57,586 nucleotides of DNA, from NCBI GenBank assembly GCA_017425245.1, contig JAFOOX010000033.1, positions 1 to 57,586 on the forward strand, given 5' to 3'. A program made the translations under genes and the position numbers. This DNA comes from Gammaproteobacteria bacterium. GTDB lineage: Bacteria > Pseudomonadota > Gammaproteobacteria > Enterobacterales > Neiellaceae. How positions within the stretch are numbered: the stretch's first letter is position 1; each line of letters starts with the position of its first letter. Below, piece after piece: positions 57,410 through 57,586 of this stretch. The notes below the pieces were generated by a model. It saw nothing but the letters and a program-made list of their open reading frames with translations. It had not been told where the DNA came from and did not search any database.

Positions 57410-57586
57410 ATGCACTTTGCCGAACGCCGCCAACTGACGTGGCCGTACAACATGGCCACCATGCGCCAGCGTGGCTATCTGCTGGAACTGGCCCCGTTGT
57501 TCCAGTCATGGTTCATCTGCTTCTTCGATGACCGCCAGCGCTTCCCAAATCTGAGCTTCCACACCCTAGAGCGCAACGCCCGCGAT
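57410..57586 (+). CDS. Start of an unidentified protein, cut by the window edge
   Basis: 59 codons from the ATG at 57410, AAGGAA about ten bases upstream, open to the right edge. The start MHFAERRQLTWPYNMATMRQ and the later LAPLFQSWFICFFDDRQRFP look like coding sequence (natural composition, no repeats). I do not recognise the family. No signal peptide is visible. Confidence 0.6.
   Translation, partial: MHFAERRQLTWPYNMATMRQRGYLLELAPLFQSWFICFFDDRQRFPNLSFHTLERNARD

Noticed and set aside
57208..57531. 107-codon frame near the right end
   Set aside because: It runs through the heptamer array and overlaps a better coding start at 57410 in another frame.

Overview
The window is G+C-rich gammaproteobacterial chromosome, probably from a relative of the Aeromonadales or Alteromonadales. 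The evidence is a tRNA-Phe of enteric type, a yfcZ-like gene just before fadL, an rcsF-like gene overlapping trmO, an H-NS family protein, and an ECF sigma factor paired with a DUF3379-type anti-sigma. I cannot name a genus. I see no rRNA, transposase, integrase, prophage or CRISPR array.

Layout. 1-8207 (minus strand): four exported surface proteins. Two are paralogous lipoproteins with Big_2 repeats (one cut by the left edge) and two carry DUF1566 (Lcl_C) domains. 8375-18103: metabolic and envelope genes, namely a MenE-like ligase with a hotdog thioesterase, serC and serA, a small monooxygenase-fold protein, mgsA, DoxX, pirin, a frameshifted outer-membrane protein, a CBM48-esterase lipoprotein and a GNAT. 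18242-23120: a TetR-MFP-RND efflux operon with the same 13-bp palindromic operator before the regulator and before the pump genes. 23187-35614: GNATs, a SprT-like protein, a secreted CBM21 protein, tRNA-Phe, sigma/anti-sigma, yfcZ-like, elaA-like, fadL, a degenerate EAL-HDOD protein, a broken enoyl-CoA hydratase-family gene, H-NS, an rcsF-like gene, trmO and a hexapeptide acetyltransferase.

The striking part is 35928-56709. A minus-strand run of 15 tightly packed, mostly overlapping genes encodes only envelope proteins: a di-haem HzsA-related lipoprotein, two outer-membrane beta-barrel proteins (one with an SH3 domain), a TlpA-like thioredoxin, a DUF4266 lipoprotein, a DUF3570 beta-barrel, a small periplasmic protein, three TPR proteins, another small periplasmic protein, a TolQ/ExbB homologue, two TolR/ExbD homologues and an AgmX/PglI-type TonB-like protein. 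The motor, TonB, TPR and barrel part resembles the core of the Myxococcus Agl-Glt gliding and Nfs spore-coat machines. It is divergently paired with three genes for a mono-haem lipoprotein, a di-haem LamG lipoprotein and a Tat-exported DUF1501-like protein. I infer a proton-motive-force-driven envelope machine coupled to surface c-type cytochromes; its substrate is unknown.

Repeats add a second layer of interest. A 120-bp tandem array, in register with the signal-peptide codons of the DUF3570 gene, separates it from the DUF4266 gene. A cluster of about 13 short hairpins, many with three-base loops, lies at 56783-57143 between 16-bp direct repeats. Heptamer arrays occur at 26441-26524 and 57260-57294. 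Two genes are visibly broken: an outer-membrane protein by one missing base in a G-run, and an enoyl-CoA hydratase-family gene by a 14-bp tandem duplication plus an internal deletion.
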